Below, one piece after another: positions 63,600-64,000 of a DNA stretch of 64,000 bases. Position 1 is the first letter of the stretch. Every line of letters begins with the position of its first letter. The notes under the pieces were generated by a model, which saw only the letters and a program-made list of their open reading frames with translations, searched no databases and had not been told where the DNA came from. This stretch comes from Diadophis punctatus similis. Its lineage: Eukaryota; Chordata; Lepidosauria; Squamata; Dipsadidae. The position numbers and the translations under genes were made by a program. The stretch is taken from positions 50,325,859-50,389,858 of the forward strand of contig JALIGW010000001.1 in the NCBI GenBank assembly GCA_023053685.1, given 5' to 3'.

Positions 63600-64000
63600 A
63601 AAACCTGGACTCTAGCTGGGCAGAGTCCATTGAGTTGACAGGGGGGAGTCTTGGTCCAGCATTGTGGGAGGAGTTTGAGCCTGTTTCTCCTGAGGACGTG
63701 GACAAGCCTGTGGGGGCGATGAGCTCTGCCACCTGTTTATTGGACCCGTGCCCCTCCTGGTTGGTCTCGGCCAGCAGAGAGGTGGCACGCGGCTGGATCC
63801 AGGTGGTTGTCAACGCTTCTTTGAGGGAGGGTTTGGTACCGCAACCATTAAAAGTTGCGGTGGTGAGACCCCTCCTCAAGAAGCCTTCCCTGGATCCAGC
63901 GGATTTGAAGAACTTTCGTCTGGTCTCCGACTTGCCTTTTATAGGTAAAATTGTGGAGAAGGTGGTAGCTTCTCAGCTCCTTCGGTTATTGGAGGAAACT
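63600..64000 (+). mobile_element. L2-clade LINE, start of reverse transcriptase, runs off the window
   Basis: The + strand encodes, with small frame breaks, DPCPSWLVSASREVARGW, VAVVRPLLKKPSLDPADLKN and KIVEKVVASQLLRLLEET, the RT N-terminal part also seen at 46328-45740 (minus). It follows a 3' fragment of the same family, so two copies lie head to tail. Confidence 0.9.

Overview
The window looks like nuclear DNA from a snake (Squamata, probably an advanced snake). The support is a vertebrate gene with canonical GT-AG introns, L2 and CR1 LINEs, squamate-type tRNA-derived SINEs, and three (AATAG)n arrays. Two of those arrays directly follow the same LINE 3' end, an association known from snake genomes. 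There is no bacterial or organellar content.

Host gene. The only host gene recognised is SPATA7, on the minus strand, as a chain of short exons: 33529-33621, 26941-26988, 19528-19649, 13332-13759, 13138-13198, 7940-8017 and 3396-3450. The exons were recognised by residual similarity to vertebrate SPATA7 (photoreceptor connecting-cilium protein), splice consensus and matching codon phase at the junctions. First and last exons were not found. Two CpG-rich blocks are unexplained: 6480-7740, inside the gene, and 55240-55810, upstream and a possible promoter.

Mobile elements fill most of the rest. (1) A DIRS tyrosine-recombinase retrotransposon (14480-18573, minus) has 110-bp identical inverted terminal repeats, an internal complementary region, RT/RNase H and recombinase, but broken frames. 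(2) An L2-clade LINE (about 44336-46990, minus) is nearly readable; further L2 pieces lie at 3815-4452, 30070-30650, 51270-52480 and 63330-64000. (3) An L1-derived element (58595-60800) carries only ORF1 and is bounded by a 21-bp target-site duplication; it resembles the half-L1 elements of mammals. (4) At least fifteen non-autonomous hAT-type elements have TIRs and perfect or near-perfect 8-bp duplications. One of them (49853-50479) contains what reads as the first coding exon of EAF1. (5) There are three TA-flanked MITEs, CR1 3' ends, tRNA-derived SINEs, two LTRs (57738-57952 and 62412-62633), a Tc1 transposase relic, a Helitron-like 3' end and many microsatellites.

Layout: 1-13.8 kb holds the SPATA7 3' half with L2, hAT and CpG-rich material; 14-19.6 kb holds DIRS, two hATs and exon 5; 20-34 kb holds SINEs, CR1, MITEs and exons 4 and 3; 34-44 kb holds nested Tc1/CR1/hAT and TA-MITEs; 44-47 kb is the L2; 47-52 kb holds composite hATs including the EAF1-carrying one; 52-58 kb is mostly unique sequence with a CpG island; 58.6-60.8 kb is the ORF1-only L1; the end holds a solo LTR and L2 pieces. 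All calls were made by reading; no database search was run.
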